DNA of 64,000 nt from Streptomyces sp. PR69 (lineage in GTDB: Bacteria; Actinomycetota; Actinomycetes; Streptomycetales; Streptomycetaceae). This document shows, in pieces, positions 25,963 to 35,045 of this stretch (positions are counted from its first letter, which is position 1; each line of letters starts with the position of its first letter). The notes beneath the pieces are model-generated. The model was given only the letters and a program-made list of their open reading frames with translations. It made no database searches and was not told the origin of the DNA. Location: contig NZ_JAOWCB010000017.1 of assembly GCF_026420845.1 (NCBI RefSeq), positions 1-64,000 on the forward strand, given 5' to 3'. The position numbers were made by a program, and so were the translations under genes.

Positions 25963-27378
25963 TCAGCTGTCGAAGCCGAGGCCCAGGCGGTCCATGGCCT
26001 TGAGCCATAGATTCCGCCGGCCGCCGTGCGCATCCGCCCGCGCCAGCGACCACTTGGTGAGACCGATGCCCGCCCAGGCGATCGGCTCGGGCGGGAACGG
26101 CAGCGGCTTGGTGCGCACCATCTCCAGCTCGGTGCGTTCGGTGCGCTCCCCCGCCAGCAGGTCGAGCATCACCTCCGCGCCGAAGCGGCTCGCGCCCACC
26201 CCGAGCCCCGTATAGCCGGCGGCGTAGGCCACCTTGCCGCCGTGCGCGGTGCCGAAGAAGGCGGAGAAGCGGGAGCAGGTGTCGATCGCCCCGCCCCAGG
26301 CATGGCTGAAGCGGACGCCCTCAAGCTGCGGGAAGCAGTCGAAGAACTGCCCCGCGAGCTTCAGATAGGTCTCGGGCCGGTGATCCATCTCGGCGGTCAC
26401 CCGGCCGCCGTAGGGATAGACGGCGTCATAGCCGCCCCACAGGATGCGGCAGTCGGCGGTGATGCGGAAGTAGTGGAACTGGTTGGCGCTGTCGCCGAGG
26501 CCCTGGCGGTTCTTCCAGCCCACCGCCGCCAGCTGCTCCTCGGTGAGCGGCTCTGTCATGAGCGCGTAGTCGTAGACCGGGACGGTGTACGCCCTCACCC
26601 TCTTGACCAGCGAGGGGAAGACGTTGGTGCCGAGCGCCACCCGGCGGGCGAAGACCCGGCCGTACGGGGTGCGCACCCCCATCCGGCTGCCGTTCGAGGA
26701 CAGCTTCAGCCCGGGGGTGTTCTCGTAGATCCGGACGCCCAGCTCCTCGCAGGCGCGCTTGAGACCCCAGGCCAGCCTGGCCGGATGCAGCATGGCGACC
26801 CCGCGCCGGTCCCACAGCCCGCCGAGGAAGGTCGGGGAGTCGACCTCGGCGCGCATCCGGTCGCGGTCCAGCAGCTCGTAGCCGTCCAGACCGAGGCGGG
26901 TGACCTGCTCGTATGTCTCGCGCAGCTCGTCGAGCTGGTAGGGCTCGACAGCCACGTCGATCTCGCCGGTGCGTTCGAAGTCGCAGTCGATGGAGTACGC
27001 GGCGACCGCCGCCTCGATGGCGTCGAGGTTGCGGGCGCCGAGCTGCTCCAGGACAGCCAGTTCGTCCGGCCAGCGGGCGAGGCCGTTGGCGAAGCCGTGG
27101 GTGAGGGAGGCGGCGCAGAAGCCGCCGTTGCGGCCCGAGGCGGCCCAGCCCGCCTCATGGCTCTCGATCAGGACGACGTCCCGTTCCGGGTCGCGTTCCT
27201 TGGCGAGCAGCGCGGTCCACAGTCCGCTGTAGCCGCCGCCGATGACCAGCAGGTCGCAGTGTTCGTCCCCGGTGAGGGCCGGCAGGGCGCCGGGCTTCGC
27301 GGGGTCGTCCAGCCAGAAGGGGACGGGCTGGGCGTCGGAGAGTGATCGTGCAGCGAGACGCATGGCAGCTGGGGCCAT
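25963..27378 (-). CDS. puuB: FAD-dependent amine oxidase, gamma-glutamylputrescine oxidase (PuuB)-like
   Basis: A 471-aa DAO-family flavoprotein. The dinucleotide motif is LLVIGGGYSGLWTALLAKER (residues ~43-62), followed by SHEAGWAASGRNGGF, the usual region for FAD attachment and substrate entry. The C-terminal YAAGYTGLGVGASRFGAEV closes the FAD domain. In the Puu pathway this enzyme oxidises gamma-glutamylputrescine to its aldehyde. The ATG at 27378 has AAGGAG nine bases upstream and is preferred over an upstream TTG. It is the last gene of a leftward unit with potC, potB, potA, potD and an aldehyde dehydrogenase, supporting polyamine use. Other glycine or amino-acid oxidases share the fold. 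Confidence 0.85.
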   Translation of the reverse strand: MAPAAMRLAARSLSDAQPVPFWLDDPAKPGALPALTGDEHCDLLVIGGGYSGLWTALLAKERDPERDVVLIESHEAGWAASGRNGGFCAASLTHGFANGLARWPDELAVLEQLGARNLDAIEAAVAAYSIDCDFERTGEIDVAVEPYQLDELRETYEQVTRLGLDGYELLDRDRMRAEVDSPTFLGGLWDRRGVAMLHPARLAWGLKRACEELGVRIYENTPGLKLSSNGSRMGVRTPYGRVFARRVALGTNVFPSLVKRVRAYTVPVYDYALMTEPLTEEQLAAVGWKNRQGLGDSANQFHYFRITADCRILWGGYDAVYPYGGRVTAEMDHRPETYLKLAGQFFDCFPQLEGVRFSHAWGGAIDTCSRFSAFFGTAHGGKVAYAAGYTGLGVGASRFGAEVMLDLLAGERTERTELEMVRTKPLPFPPEPIAWAGIGLTKWSLARADAHGGRRNLWLKAMDRLGLGFDS

Positions 27379-27403
27379 GGTTTCCAACTCCTTCGGAGTG
27401 TGC

Positions 27404-28216
27404 TCAGGGTTGTTGCGCCGCGGTGCGCTGTCGCCGGCTGCTGATCAGCTGGCCCGCGACCACGACCAGGACGGCCACGGCGAACATCGCCGTGCCGATG
27501 ACATTGATCTGTACGGGCGTGCCGCGCTGTGCCGATCCCCAGACGAACATCGGGAAGGTCACGGTGGAGCCCGCGTTGAAGTTGGTGATGATGAAGTCGT
27601 CGAAGGAGAGCGCGAAGGCGAGCATCGCGCCGGCCGCGATGCCGGGCGCGGCGATCGGCAGGGTGACGCGCAGGAAGGTCTGCACCGGGCCCGCGTACAG
27701 ATCCCGGGCGGCCTCCTCCAGACGTGGGTCCATGGACATGACCCGCGCCTTGACGGCGACGACGACGAAGCTGAGGCAGAACATGATGTGGGCGATCAGG
27801 ACGGTGTAGAAGCCGAGCTGCGCGCCCATGTTGAGGAAGAGGGTGAGCAGCGAGGCGGCCATCACCACCTCGGGCATCGCCATCGGCAGGAAGATCAGCG
27901 AGTTGATCGCGCCGCGCGCCCGGAAGCGGTAGCGGACCAGCGCGAAGGCGATGAGGGTGCCCAGCGCCGTGGCGGCGAGCGTGGCCCAGCCGGCGATCTG
28001 GAGGGAGAGGGAGAGCGAGCCGCACATGTCGGCGACGCCGCAGGGGTCCTTCCAGGCGTCGAGGGAGAACTCCTGCCAGGCGTAGTTGAACCGGCCGCGC
28101 GGCTTGTTGAAGGAGAACACCAGCACGACGATGTTCGGCACGATCAGATAGGCCAGGGTGAGCAGTCCCGCGACGACGACGAGATTGCGCCTGAGCCACT
28201 TCAGCGGTGCGGCCAT
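27404..28216 (-). CDS. potC: Polyamine ABC transporter permease (PotC type)
   Basis: A 270-aa permease with six predicted helices and a BPD_transp_1 domain. The coupling-loop EAA motif is EEAARDLYAGPVQTFLRVTLPIAAPGI. The N-terminus NKPRGRFNYAWQEFSLDAW is typical of PotC. It forms the inner-membrane channel with PotB. Its ATG overlaps the potB stop by one base (TGATG), so translation is coupled. A 25-bp gap separates it from the oxidase gene. Confidence 0.93.
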   Translation of the reverse strand: MAAPLKWLRRNLVVVAGLLTLAYLIVPNIVVLVFSFNKPRGRFNYAWQEFSLDAWKDPCGVADMCGSLSLSLQIAGWATLAATALGTLIAFALVRYRFRARGAINSLIFLPMAMPEVVMAASLLTLFLNMGAQLGFYTVLIAHIMFCLSFVVVAVKARVMSMDPRLEEAARDLYAGPVQTFLRVTLPIAAPGIAAGAMLAFALSFDDFIITNFNAGSTVTFPMFVWGSAQRGTPVQINVIGTAMFAVAVLVVVAGQLISSRRQRTAAQQP

Positions 28217-29163
28217 CAGAGCAGGTCCTCCGTTCCCGACCGGCGGATGTAGACGGTGACCATGAGCAGCACGATCGCCATGAGGATGAAGGAGAGCGCG
28301 GCGGCGGTCGGATAGTCGAGGACTCTGAGGAACTGCGACTGGATGACGTTGCCGACCATCTTGGTGTCGGTGGAGCCAAGGAGTTCGGCGTTGACGTAGT
28401 CGCCGCTCGCCGGGATGAAGGTGAGCAGGGTGCCGGAGACGACGCCCGGCATGGACAGCGGGAAGGTCACTTTGCGGAAAGTGGTGACCGGGGAGGCGTA
28501 CAGATCCCGGGCGGCCTCGTGCAGCCTGCCGTCGATGCGCTCCAGCGAGGTGTAGAGCGGCAGGATCATAAAGGGCAGGAAGTTGTACGTCAGACCGGTG
28601 ACGACGGCCATGGGCGTGGCGAGGACGCGGTTGCCCTCGGTCCAGCCGAGCCAGTTGGTGACGTCCAGGACGTACAGGGCGTCGAGCGCGCCGACGACCG
28701 CTCCGCCGTCGGCGAGGATCGTCTTCCAGGCCAGGGTGCGGATGAGGAAGCTGGTGAAGAAGGGCGCGATGACGAGCACGAGCAGCAGATTGCGCCAGCG
28801 TCCCGCTTTGAAGGCGATCAGATACGCCAGCGGATAGCCGAGCAGCAGACACAGCACGGTGGCGGTGCCCGCGTACAGCAGAGAGCGGATGAACTGCGGG
28901 TAGTACTCCTGGAGCGCCTCCCAGTACGTCGGGAAGTGCCAGGTGACCTCGAAGCCCTCTTCCAGGGAGCCGGTCTGGACGGAGGTGGATGCCTGGTAGA
29001 CCAGCGGCAGGGCGAAGAAGACCAGCAGCCACAGAATGCCGGGGAGCAGCAGCAGATACGGGACGAGCCGGCGGCGCGTAGGGACGGTGCGCCGGACGGG
29101 CTGCTCGGGGGTCTGCGGCCGGGGTGCGGGCGGCGGGGCCTCGGTGAGGGTGGAGGTGCTCAT
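28216..29163 (-). CDS. potB: Polyamine ABC transporter permease (PotB type)
   Basis: A 315-aa permease with six helices after a ~35-residue polar tail. The EAA loop is HEAARDLYASPVTTFRKVTFPLSMPGV, and PASGDYVNAELLGSTDTKMVGNVIQ is the PotB signature region. It pairs with PotC. The start overlaps the potA stop by 4 nt and its stop overlaps the potC start by one base, so the three subunits are translated in a coupled way. Confidence 0.93.
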   Translation of the reverse strand: MSTSTLTEAPPPAPRPQTPEQPVRRTVPTRRRLVPYLLLLPGILWLLVFFALPLVYQASTSVQTGSLEEGFEVTWHFPTYWEALQEYYPQFIRSLLYAGTATVLCLLLGYPLAYLIAFKAGRWRNLLLVLVIAPFFTSFLIRTLAWKTILADGGAVVGALDALYVLDVTNWLGWTEGNRVLATPMAVVTGLTYNFLPFMILPLYTSLERIDGRLHEAARDLYASPVTTFRKVTFPLSMPGVVSGTLLTFIPASGDYVNAELLGSTDTKMVGNVIQSQFLRVLDYPTAAALSFILMAIVLLMVTVYIRRSGTEDLL

Positions 29164-30326
29164 GTGGCGTCCTCCACCTTTTCGGTGCCGGCGGTGCGGT
29201 CCTGGGCGGCGTCCAGGCCGAAGGTGTGGTCGGGGTTCCAGTGCAGGACGACGTCTGCGCCGGGGACGAATCCGTCGCGGTGCTCGGTGTTCTGGACGTA
29301 CACCTCCAGTCCCCGGCCGGCCGGGGAGTCGATGACGTACTGGGTGGAGACGCCGATGAAGGATGAGGCGGCGATCCGGCCGGTGACGGCATTGCGGCCG
29401 CCGGGGACGGACTCGGCGTCCTCGGGGAGCGCGAGGGAGATCTTCTCCGGGCGGACGCCGACGAGCAGCTTGCCGCCGCCCGCGGTCGGGTCGGCCGAGC
29501 AGCGTCCGGCGGGCAGCCGCAGCTTGCCGCCGCCCGCGGTGACGACGATCTCCCCGTCGGCGCCCGTGCCGCCGGATTCGACGACCTCGGCCTCGATGAG
29601 GTTGGAGGTGCCGAGGAAGTTGGCGACGAAGGTGGAGCGGGGGTGCTCATAGAGCTCGGCGGGCGCGCCGAGCTGTTCCACCCGGCCGGCGTTCATCACC
29701 GCGACCGTGTCGGCCATGGTCATGGCCTCCTCCTGGTCATGGGTGACATGGATGAAGGTGATGCCGACCTCGGTCTGGATGCGCTTGAGTTCCAGCTGCA
29801 TCTGGCGGCGCAGCTTGAGGTCGAGGGCGCCGAGCGGCTCGTCGAGGAGCAGCACCTGCGGATGGTTGATCAGGGCGCGGGCGACGGCGACGCGCTGCTG
29901 CTGGCCGCCGGAGAGCTGGTGCGGCTTGCGGTGTGCGTAGTCGCCGAGCTGCACCAGGTCGAGCATCTCGCCGACCTGCTTCTTCACGGACTTTATGCCG
30001 CGTCTGCGCAGCCCGAAGGCGACGTTCTCGTAGATGTCGAGATGCGGGAAGAGCGCGTACGACTGGAAGACGGTGTTGACGGGGCGCTTGTACGGGGGGA
30101 GTTCGGTGACGTCGCGGTCGCCGAGGAACACTGTTCCCGTCGTGGGGTCCTCCAGTCCGGCGATCATCCGCAGGGTGGTGGTCTTGCCGCAGCCGGATGC
30201 GCCGAGGAGGGCGAAGAAGGAGCCCTGAGGCACGGTCAGATCGAGGGGCTGGACGGCGGTGAAGGAGCCGTACGTCTTGCTGATCCCAAAGAGGCGGACG
30301 TCGCCGCCGTCGGACTTCTGTGTCAT
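29160..30326 (-). CDS. potA: Polyamine ABC transporter ATP-binding protein
   Basis: A 388-aa ATPase. The Walker A motif GASGCGKT is at 42-49, the signature LSGGQQQR at ~147, Walker B VLLLDEPLGALD, and the H-loop VTHDQ. A C-terminal TOBE domain (~residues 280-370) matches the CUT1/PotA class. It energises uptake of spermidine or putrescine with PotB, PotC and PotD. The ATG at 30326 lies 59 bp after potD, and its stop overlaps potB by 4 nt. Confidence 0.94.
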   Translation of the reverse strand: MTQKSDGGDVRLFGISKTYGSFTAVQPLDLTVPQGSFFALLGASGCGKTTTLRMIAGLEDPTTGTVFLGDRDVTELPPYKRPVNTVFQSYALFPHLDIYENVAFGLRRRGIKSVKKQVGEMLDLVQLGDYAHRKPHQLSGGQQQRVAVARALINHPQVLLLDEPLGALDLKLRRQMQLELKRIQTEVGITFIHVTHDQEEAMTMADTVAVMNAGRVEQLGAPAELYEHPRSTFVANFLGTSNLIEAEVVESGGTGADGEIVVTAGGGKLRLPAGRCSADPTAGGGKLLVGVRPEKISLALPEDAESVPGGRNAVTGRIAASSFIGVSTQYVIDSPAGRGLEVYVQNTEHRDGFVPGADVVLHWNPDHTFGLDAAQDRTAGTEKVEDAT

Positions 30327-30385
30327 GGGTCGCGGTCCCAGTGGTGTCGGGGGCGGGGGGGGAGGGCCGGGGCCTCGCGGGCCGG

Positions 30386-31645
30386 TCAGGCGCCGATGAG
30401 CGTGGCGAACTTCTCCTCGTACGCCGTCTCTTCCTCGGTGGCGAGGGAGCGGAAGGCATGGGACTTCGCGGCCATGGCCTCGTCCGGGAGGATCAGGGTG
30501 TTGGACGCCAGCGAGTCGTCGATCTTCGCCAGCTCCTCGCGTACGCCGGCGACGGGGCAGACGTAGTTGATGTACGCGGCGAGCTGGGCGGCGACCGGCG
30601 GCTCGTAGTAGTAGTCGATCAGCTTCTCGGCGTTGGTCTTGTGCCGGGCCTGCGCCGGGACCAGGAGGTTGTCGGTGGAGGTCATATAGCCGGCGTCCGG
30701 GATGGCGAAGCGGATGTCCGGGTTGTCGACCTGGAGCTGGATCAGATCGCCCGCCCAGGCCAGACAGGCGGCGATATCGCCCTTGTTGAGGTCGGAGGTG
30801 TAGTCGTTGCCGGTGAAGCGGCGGATCTGGCGTCGGTCGACGGCCTTCTGGAGGCGGGCGACGGCCGCGCCGAAGTCGTCGTCCGTGACCGTGGCCGGGT
30901 CCTTGCCCATGTCGAGGAGGGTCATGCCGACGCTGTCGCGCATCTCGGACAGGAAGGCGACGCGGCCCTTGAGCGCCGGGTCGTCCAGCAGCTGGGAGAC
31001 CGAGGTGATCTCGCGGCCTCCGGTGGCCTTGGCGTTGTAGGCGATGACGGTGGAGATGCCGGTCCAGGGATAGGTGTAGGCGCGGCCGGGGTCCCAGTCG
31101 GGCGTGCGGAACTGCTGACTGAGGTTGGCGTAGGCGTGCGGGAGGTTCGCCGGGTCGAGCTTCTGCGCCCAGCCGAGGCGGATCATCCGGGCGGCGAGCC
31201 AGTCGGTGACGCAGATCAGATCGCGGCCGGTGTCCTGGCCCGCGGCGAGCTGCGGCTGGATCTTGCCGAAGAATTCGACGTTGTCGTTGATGTCCTCGGT
31301 GTACTTGACCTTGATCCCGGTGCGCTTGGCAAACGCCTCCAGCGAGGGACGGTGCTTCTCGTCGTCGCTGATGTCGATGTACTGGGTCCAGTTGGAGAAG
31401 TTGAGCTGCTTCTCCTCGGCCGAGTGGTCGTCGGCCGCGGCCGTGTCGCCCGAGCGTTTCGCGGGCGGGATGCCGCAGGCGCCCAGGGCGGCCAGGCCGC
31501 CTGCGGTGAGCGCGCCGACGCCGGAGGCGCGCAGCATCGAGCGGCGGGTGAGGCCGCGTCCTTCGCTGCGGGCGAGACTGCGTCGCATCGCGGCCAGCTG
31601 CGCCCGGGACAGGGCGCCGTCCGGCTCCGGCTCGTACTGATCCAT
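30386..31645 (-). CDS. potD: Polyamine-binding lipoprotein (PotD type)
   Basis: A 419-aa periplasmic-type binding protein. It carries a twin-arginine signal (TRRSMLRASGVGALTAGG) with the lipobox GACG near residue 57, preceded by ~30 cytosolic residues, so it is predicted to be exported folded and lipid-anchored. The mature part has the SBP_bac_8 fold with NFSNWTQYIDIS, ICVTDWLAARM and RFTGNDYTSDLNKGDIAACLAWAGD. It captures spermidine or putrescine for PotABC. It lies 71 bp downstream of the aldehyde dehydrogenase. A second, solitary homologue is at 36967. Confidence 0.92.
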   Translation of the reverse strand: MDQYEPEPDGALSRAQLAAMRRSLARSEGRGLTRRSMLRASGVGALTAGGLAALGACGIPPAKRSGDTAAADDHSAEEKQLNFSNWTQYIDISDDEKHRPSLEAFAKRTGIKVKYTEDINDNVEFFGKIQPQLAAGQDTGRDLICVTDWLAARMIRLGWAQKLDPANLPHAYANLSQQFRTPDWDPGRAYTYPWTGISTVIAYNAKATGGREITSVSQLLDDPALKGRVAFLSEMRDSVGMTLLDMGKDPATVTDDDFGAAVARLQKAVDRRQIRRFTGNDYTSDLNKGDIAACLAWAGDLIQLQVDNPDIRFAIPDAGYMTSTDNLLVPAQARHKTNAEKLIDYYYEPPVAAQLAAYINYVCPVAGVREELAKIDDSLASNTLILPDEAMAAKSHAFRSLATEEETAYEEKFATLIGA

Positions 31646-31716
31646 GCGCTGTGCCCTTTCGGGATCTGCCCTTGCGGGAGAGGGAGGCCGTGGTCGGCGG
31701 CCGGCGGTTGTCTGTC

Positions 31717-33231
31717 CTACCTGTCCCCGAATACCGTGCGGTGCCAGTCCTTCGCGGCGACCGCGGTGTTATCGAACATCACATGCTTGACCTGCGTGTA
31801 CTCCTCGAAGGAGTACACCGACATATCCTTGCCGAAGCCTGAGGCCTGATATCCGCCGTGCGGCATCTCGCTGATGATCGGGATGTGGTCGTTGATCCAG
31901 ACGCAGCCCGCCTTGATCTCGCGGGTGGCGCGGTTGGCACGGAAGACGTCCCGGCTCCAGGCGGAGGCGGCCAGTCCGTAGGGCGTGTCGTTGGCGAGAG
32001 CGATGCCCTCGTCGTCGGAGTCGAAGGGCAGGACGACAAGGACCGGGCCGAAGATCTCGGACTGCACGGCCTCGCTGGTCTGCGCGGCTCCGGTGATCAG
32101 GGTGGGGCGGTAGTACGCGCCGCTCTTCAGCTCACCCTGCGGAGCTTCCCCGCCGGTGACGACGGTCGCATAGCCGCGGGCGCGTTCGACGAAGCCGGCC
32201 ACCCGGTCACGCTGGGCATGGGAGACGAGCGGGCCGAGGTCGGTGGCGGGGTCGAAGGGGTCGCCGAGGCGGACGGTCGCCATCAGATCGGCGACGCCGG
32301 AGACGAAGGCGTCGTACAGCGGCCGCTGGACGTAGGCGCGGGTGGCGGCGGTGCAGTCCTGACCGGTGTTGATCAGCGCTCCGGCGACCGCGCCGTGGAC
32401 GGCGGCCTCCAGATCGGCGTCGTCGAACACGACGAAGGGGGCCTTGCCGCCGAGTTCCAGATGGAGGCGCTTGACGGTGGCGACCGCGAGTTCGGCGACA
32501 CGTCTGCCGACGGCGGTGGAACCGGTGAAGGACGTCATCGCCACATCCGGGTGGCCGACCAGCTGCTCGCCCGCGTCCCGGCCCGCGCCGCTGACGACGT
32601 TGACGACGCCTTCCGGGATGCCCGCCTCGGCGGCGGCCTCGGCGAACATCAGGGAGGTGAACGGGGTGATCTCAGCAGGCTTGAGGACGACCGTGTTGCC
32701 CGCGGCGATGGCCGGCAGGACCTTCCAGGCGGCCATCTGGAGCGGATAGTTCCAGGGAGCGATGGAGCCGACCACGCCGATCGGCTCCCGCCGTACATAC
32801 GAGGTGTGGTCGCCGCTGTACTCGCCCGCCGACTGGCCCTGGAGATGGCGGGCGGCCCCCGCGAAAAAGGCGGTGTTGTCGACCGTGCCGGGCACGTCGA
32901 ACTCGCTCGTCAGCTTGATGGGCTTGCCACACTGCAGGGACTCGGCGCGCGCCAGCTCGTCCGCCTGCCCGGCGAGCACGGAGGCGAAACGGTGCATCGC
33001 GTCGGAGCGCTCGCCGGGGGTGGCCCCGGACCAGCCGGGCAGCGCCTCACGCGCGGCGGCCACGGCCGCGTCCACGTCCGCGGGGCCTGCGAGCTCGTAG
33101 GTGTGGACTCTCTGCCCGGTGGCCGGATCGACCACATCCTGTGTACGTCCCGAGGTCCCGGGCCTGAGCCGGCCGGCGATGTACTGCGCGCCGTCCGCGA
33201 AGCGATCCTGTGCCTGGAAGCGGTTGCCCAT
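31717..33231 (-). CDS. Gamma-aminobutyraldehyde-type dehydrogenase (first gene of the polyamine operon)
   Basis: A 504-aa aldehyde dehydrogenase. The general-base motif is LELGGKAPFVVFDD and the catalytic Cys is in NTGQDCTAATRAYV, a sequence shared with aminobutyraldehyde dehydrogenases (PatD/PuuC group). The cofactor motif is APWNYPLQMAAWKVLPAIAAGN. The ATG at 33231 has GGAG about seven bases upstream. It would oxidise 4-aminobutanal or gamma-glutamyl-aminobutanal to the acid. It leads the unit potD-potA-potB-potC-puuB, and a good sigma-70-type promoter lies at 33268-33296. The paralogue at 39464 shares the same catalytic motif. Confidence 0.88.
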   Translation of the reverse strand: MGNRFQAQDRFADGAQYIAGRLRPGTSGRTQDVVDPATGQRVHTYELAGPADVDAAVAAAREALPGWSGATPGERSDAMHRFASVLAGQADELARAESLQCGKPIKLTSEFDVPGTVDNTAFFAGAARHLQGQSAGEYSGDHTSYVRREPIGVVGSIAPWNYPLQMAAWKVLPAIAAGNTVVLKPAEITPFTSLMFAEAAAEAGIPEGVVNVVSGAGRDAGEQLVGHPDVAMTSFTGSTAVGRRVAELAVATVKRLHLELGGKAPFVVFDDADLEAAVHGAVAGALINTGQDCTAATRAYVQRPLYDAFVSGVADLMATVRLGDPFDPATDLGPLVSHAQRDRVAGFVERARGYATVVTGGEAPQGELKSGAYYRPTLITGAAQTSEAVQSEIFGPVLVVLPFDSDDEGIALANDTPYGLAASAWSRDVFRANRATREIKAGCVWINDHIPIISEMPHGGYQASGFGKDMSVYSFEEYTQVKHVMFDNTAVAAKDWHRTVFGDR

Positions 33232-33267
33232 CACGCTCTCCGTAGTTCCAGCTCGAATTGAGTGCCG

Positions 33268-33296
33268 ATCCTGACAGAGCGACTGCTGTCTAACAA
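33268..33296 (-). promoter_or_regulatory. Promoter of the polyamine operon
   Basis: On the minus strand TTGTTA (33296-33291) and CAGGAT (33273-33268) are separated by exactly 17 bp, close to the HrdB consensus TTGACA/TAGGAT. It is 37 bp upstream of the aldehyde dehydrogenase start. Confidence 0.6.
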
Positions 33297-33297
33297 G

Positions 33298-33335
33298 CGA
33301 TTCCGTAGTTGCCTTTTGGTTACGCGACGGAATCG
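33298..33335. promoter_or_regulatory. Inverted repeat next to the polyamine operon promoter (candidate operator)
   Basis: CGATTCCGT (33298-33306) and ACGGAATCG (33327-33335) form a perfect 9-bp inverted repeat with a 20-bp spacer, directly behind the -35 box. The left half is also part of a direct repeat: TCCGTAGTT occurs here (33302-33310) and again in the leader near 33238-33246, so the promoter is bracketed by two copies. The regulator is not known. Confidence 0.5.
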
Positions 33336-33406
33336 GTCGACCATGTGTCGGGTCGACGGGCCCGTTGGCATACGCACTGTCAGTGGCGGGTGCCAGACTC
33401 GCCTGC

Positions 33407-33982
33407 ATGGGGACACACACGGGGACCGAGGCGACCGAAGCGCTGCTCAACCGTCTGAACAGCGGGAAGAGAGTCAAGTATGTCCACTTCTGGGGCCATG
33501 CTCCAGGAAAGGACGGCCGCATCGGCGCAAGCTGTCTGAGCCAGTGGTGGCCGTCGCCCTTCGCGGTCGACGGCGTGCGCTACGCCACGGCGGAGCACTG
33601 GATGATGGCGGAGAAGGCGAGACTCTTCGCCGACGCGGACGCCGAGCGCCAGGTGCTCCAGGCGACGAGCCCGGGTGCGGCGAAGACCGCGGGACGGCTG
33701 GTGCGCGGCTTCGACGAGCAGATATGGGAGCGCGAGCGCTTCGCGATCGTGCGCACCGGCAGCCTGCACAAGTTCCGCCAGCACCCGGACCTGAGGGACT
33801 TCCTGCTGGCGACGGGCGACCGCGTGCTGGTCGAGGCGAGCCCGCGGGACCGCGTCTGGGGCATCGGCCTCACGGCTGCCGACGAGCGCGCGCATGACCC
33901 CGCGCAGTGGCGGGGGCTGAATCTGCTGGGCTTCGCGCTGATGGAGGCGCGGGACGCACTGCGAGCCGAGGCCCTCCCGTAG
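33407..33982 (+). CDS. NADAR family protein (YbiA-like, DUF1768)
   Basis: A 191-aa protein with the NADAR signature: VHFWGHAPG near the start, CLSQWWPSPFAVDG, YATAEHWMMAEKARLF, and the C-terminal WRGLNLLGFALMEARD. Members act as N-glycosidases; the riboflavin-pathway YbiA group removes potentially harmful intermediates, and other members reverse ADP-ribose modifications or act in defence. The sequence matches the YbiA housekeeping pattern better than toxin-linked forms, and no DarT-like toxin is adjacent. The ATG at 33407 has no good ribosome site, so translation may be leaderless or start further upstream. It is divergent from the polyamine operon. Confidence 0.85.
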   Translation: MGTHTGTEATEALLNRLNSGKRVKYVHFWGHAPGKDGRIGASCLSQWWPSPFAVDGVRYATAEHWMMAEKARLFADADAERQVLQATSPGAAKTAGRLVRGFDEQIWERERFAIVRTGSLHKFRQHPDLRDFLLATGDRVLVEASPRDRVWGIGLTAADERAHDPAQWRGLNLLGFALMEARDALRAEALP

Positions 33983-34322
33983 GCCCGGGGCTCCGCCGTG
34001 GCACGGAGCTAGCCGGTGCGCGGGCCGGGGGACCTTGCCCTGGCCCTATGCCCTGGGGGCGTGGGGGACCCCCACTGCCCGCAACTAGGGGGGCAGGCCC
34101 CCAGACCCGCCTACGGCCTTCGGCCGTGTCCTCAATCTCCCCCAGCTACCGCTGGGAGGTGCCCCCAACGGGCTGGATTTTCCAGCCTCGCCGGCGCTTG
34201 AGGCGCGGAGGCTGCACGCTCAGACTCGCCGGCGCTTGAGGCGCGGGGGTCCGGGGGCGGAGTCCCCGGGAAACGGGGTCTGGGGCTTCAGCCCCAGGTT
34301 CGGGAAGGGAAAGGGCACCCGC
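33983..34322. repeat. Gene-free 340 bp packed with dispersed repeats
   Basis: No gene is visible. At 34044-34075 lies an inverted copy of the palindrome also found at 5724, 5904, 6041 and 45201 (family I). Two direct copies of ctcgccggcgcttgaggcgcgg (34190-34211 and 34226-34247) belong to family II. A cggagtccccgggaaacgggg hairpin follows. The NADAR and DUF4190 genes converge on this block, so it probably ends both transcripts. Confidence 0.8.
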
Positions 34323-35045
34323 CTAGCGGGCCGCCCCCTCGTCGACGACCAGCACATTCGAGTAGCTGTCGTAGTCGTAGTCGTACTCGTCGCCCTTGTT
34401 CCGCTCCTCATTGATCGCCGTCGTGATCCCCCACGCCAGCAACCCGATCATCACCGCCCCCAGCAGCATGCCGATGGAGCCGAGGATGATGCCCGCCAGG
34501 GCCATGCCGCCGTTGGTGGCCTCGCCGCGCTGGGCCTTCTTGCGGCCGAGGATGCCGAAGATCAGCGCGAGGACGCCCAGGATCAGGCCGACGATTCCGT
34601 ACAGGCAGAACAGGCAGACGGAGAGGATGCCGAGCACCATCGCGGTGACGCCCATGCCGTTGGAGGGCGAGGGCTGCCAGCCGGGCTGGCCGTAGCTCTG
34701 GTAGGCGGTCGCCGCCGGGTACGCGGGGTAGGCGCCCGAGCCATACGGGGTGCTCGCGGTCCCGGCCGCGGGGTAGCCGTAGGCGCCGGCCGCCGGGCCG
34801 CCGGGGGCCGTGGGCGGCGGGGGCACAGCGCCGGCGTCGGGCGAGGCGGCCGGCATCGCGGCGACCGTCGGCTGGTCATGCACCGGCGCGGGCTGCGGCG
34901 CGTCCCCGGACTTGCCAAGCGGCACACCGCCCTGCGCGCCACCCGGCGCGGCCGCACCGGGCGCTCCGTACTGCGGCGGAGCCCATGGATCGCTGTCGCG
35001 CGGCTCTGGCCCGCTCGTCCCGCGGCCGTCCTGATTGTCAGACAT
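34323..35045 (-). CDS. DUF4190 domain membrane protein with Pro/Ala-rich N-terminus
   Basis: A 240-aa protein. About 130 residues of Pro/Gly/Ala/Tyr-rich disordered sequence (repeated AYPAYPAA-like and TPYGSGAYP units) precede a DUF4190 module: GMGVTAMVLGILSVCLFCLYGIVGLILGVLALIFGILGRKKA, then GGMALAGIILGSIGMLLG, giving two to three membrane helices. A short acidic Asp/Tyr-rich C-terminal tail follows. The function is unknown; such proteins are common in Streptomyces envelopes. The ATG at 35045 has GGGAGAGGA directly upstream. An antisense extension far into the next gene is only a GC-phase artefact. Confidence 0.82.
   Translation of the reverse strand: MSDNQDGRGTSGPEPRDSDPWAPPQYGAPGAAAPGGAQGGVPLGKSGDAPQPAPVHDQPTVAAMPAASPDAGAVPPPPTAPGGPAAGAYGYPAAGTASTPYGSGAYPAYPAATAYQSYGQPGWQPSPSNGMGVTAMVLGILSVCLFCLYGIVGLILGVLALIFGILGRKKAQRGEATNGGMALAGIILGSIGMLLGAVMIGLLAWGITTAINEERNKGDEYDYDYDSYSNVLVVDEGAAR

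Noticed and set aside
31717..33522. Upstream extension of the polyamine-operon aldehyde dehydrogenase beyond 33231
   Set aside because: The extension would cover the promoter and inverted repeat; the ATG at 33231 has its own GGAG site and the normal protein length.
33407..33982. NADAR protein as part of a DarTG-like toxin-antitoxin defence pair
   Set aside because: No DarT-like toxin gene lies beside it; neighbours are a polyamine operon and a DUF4190 gene.
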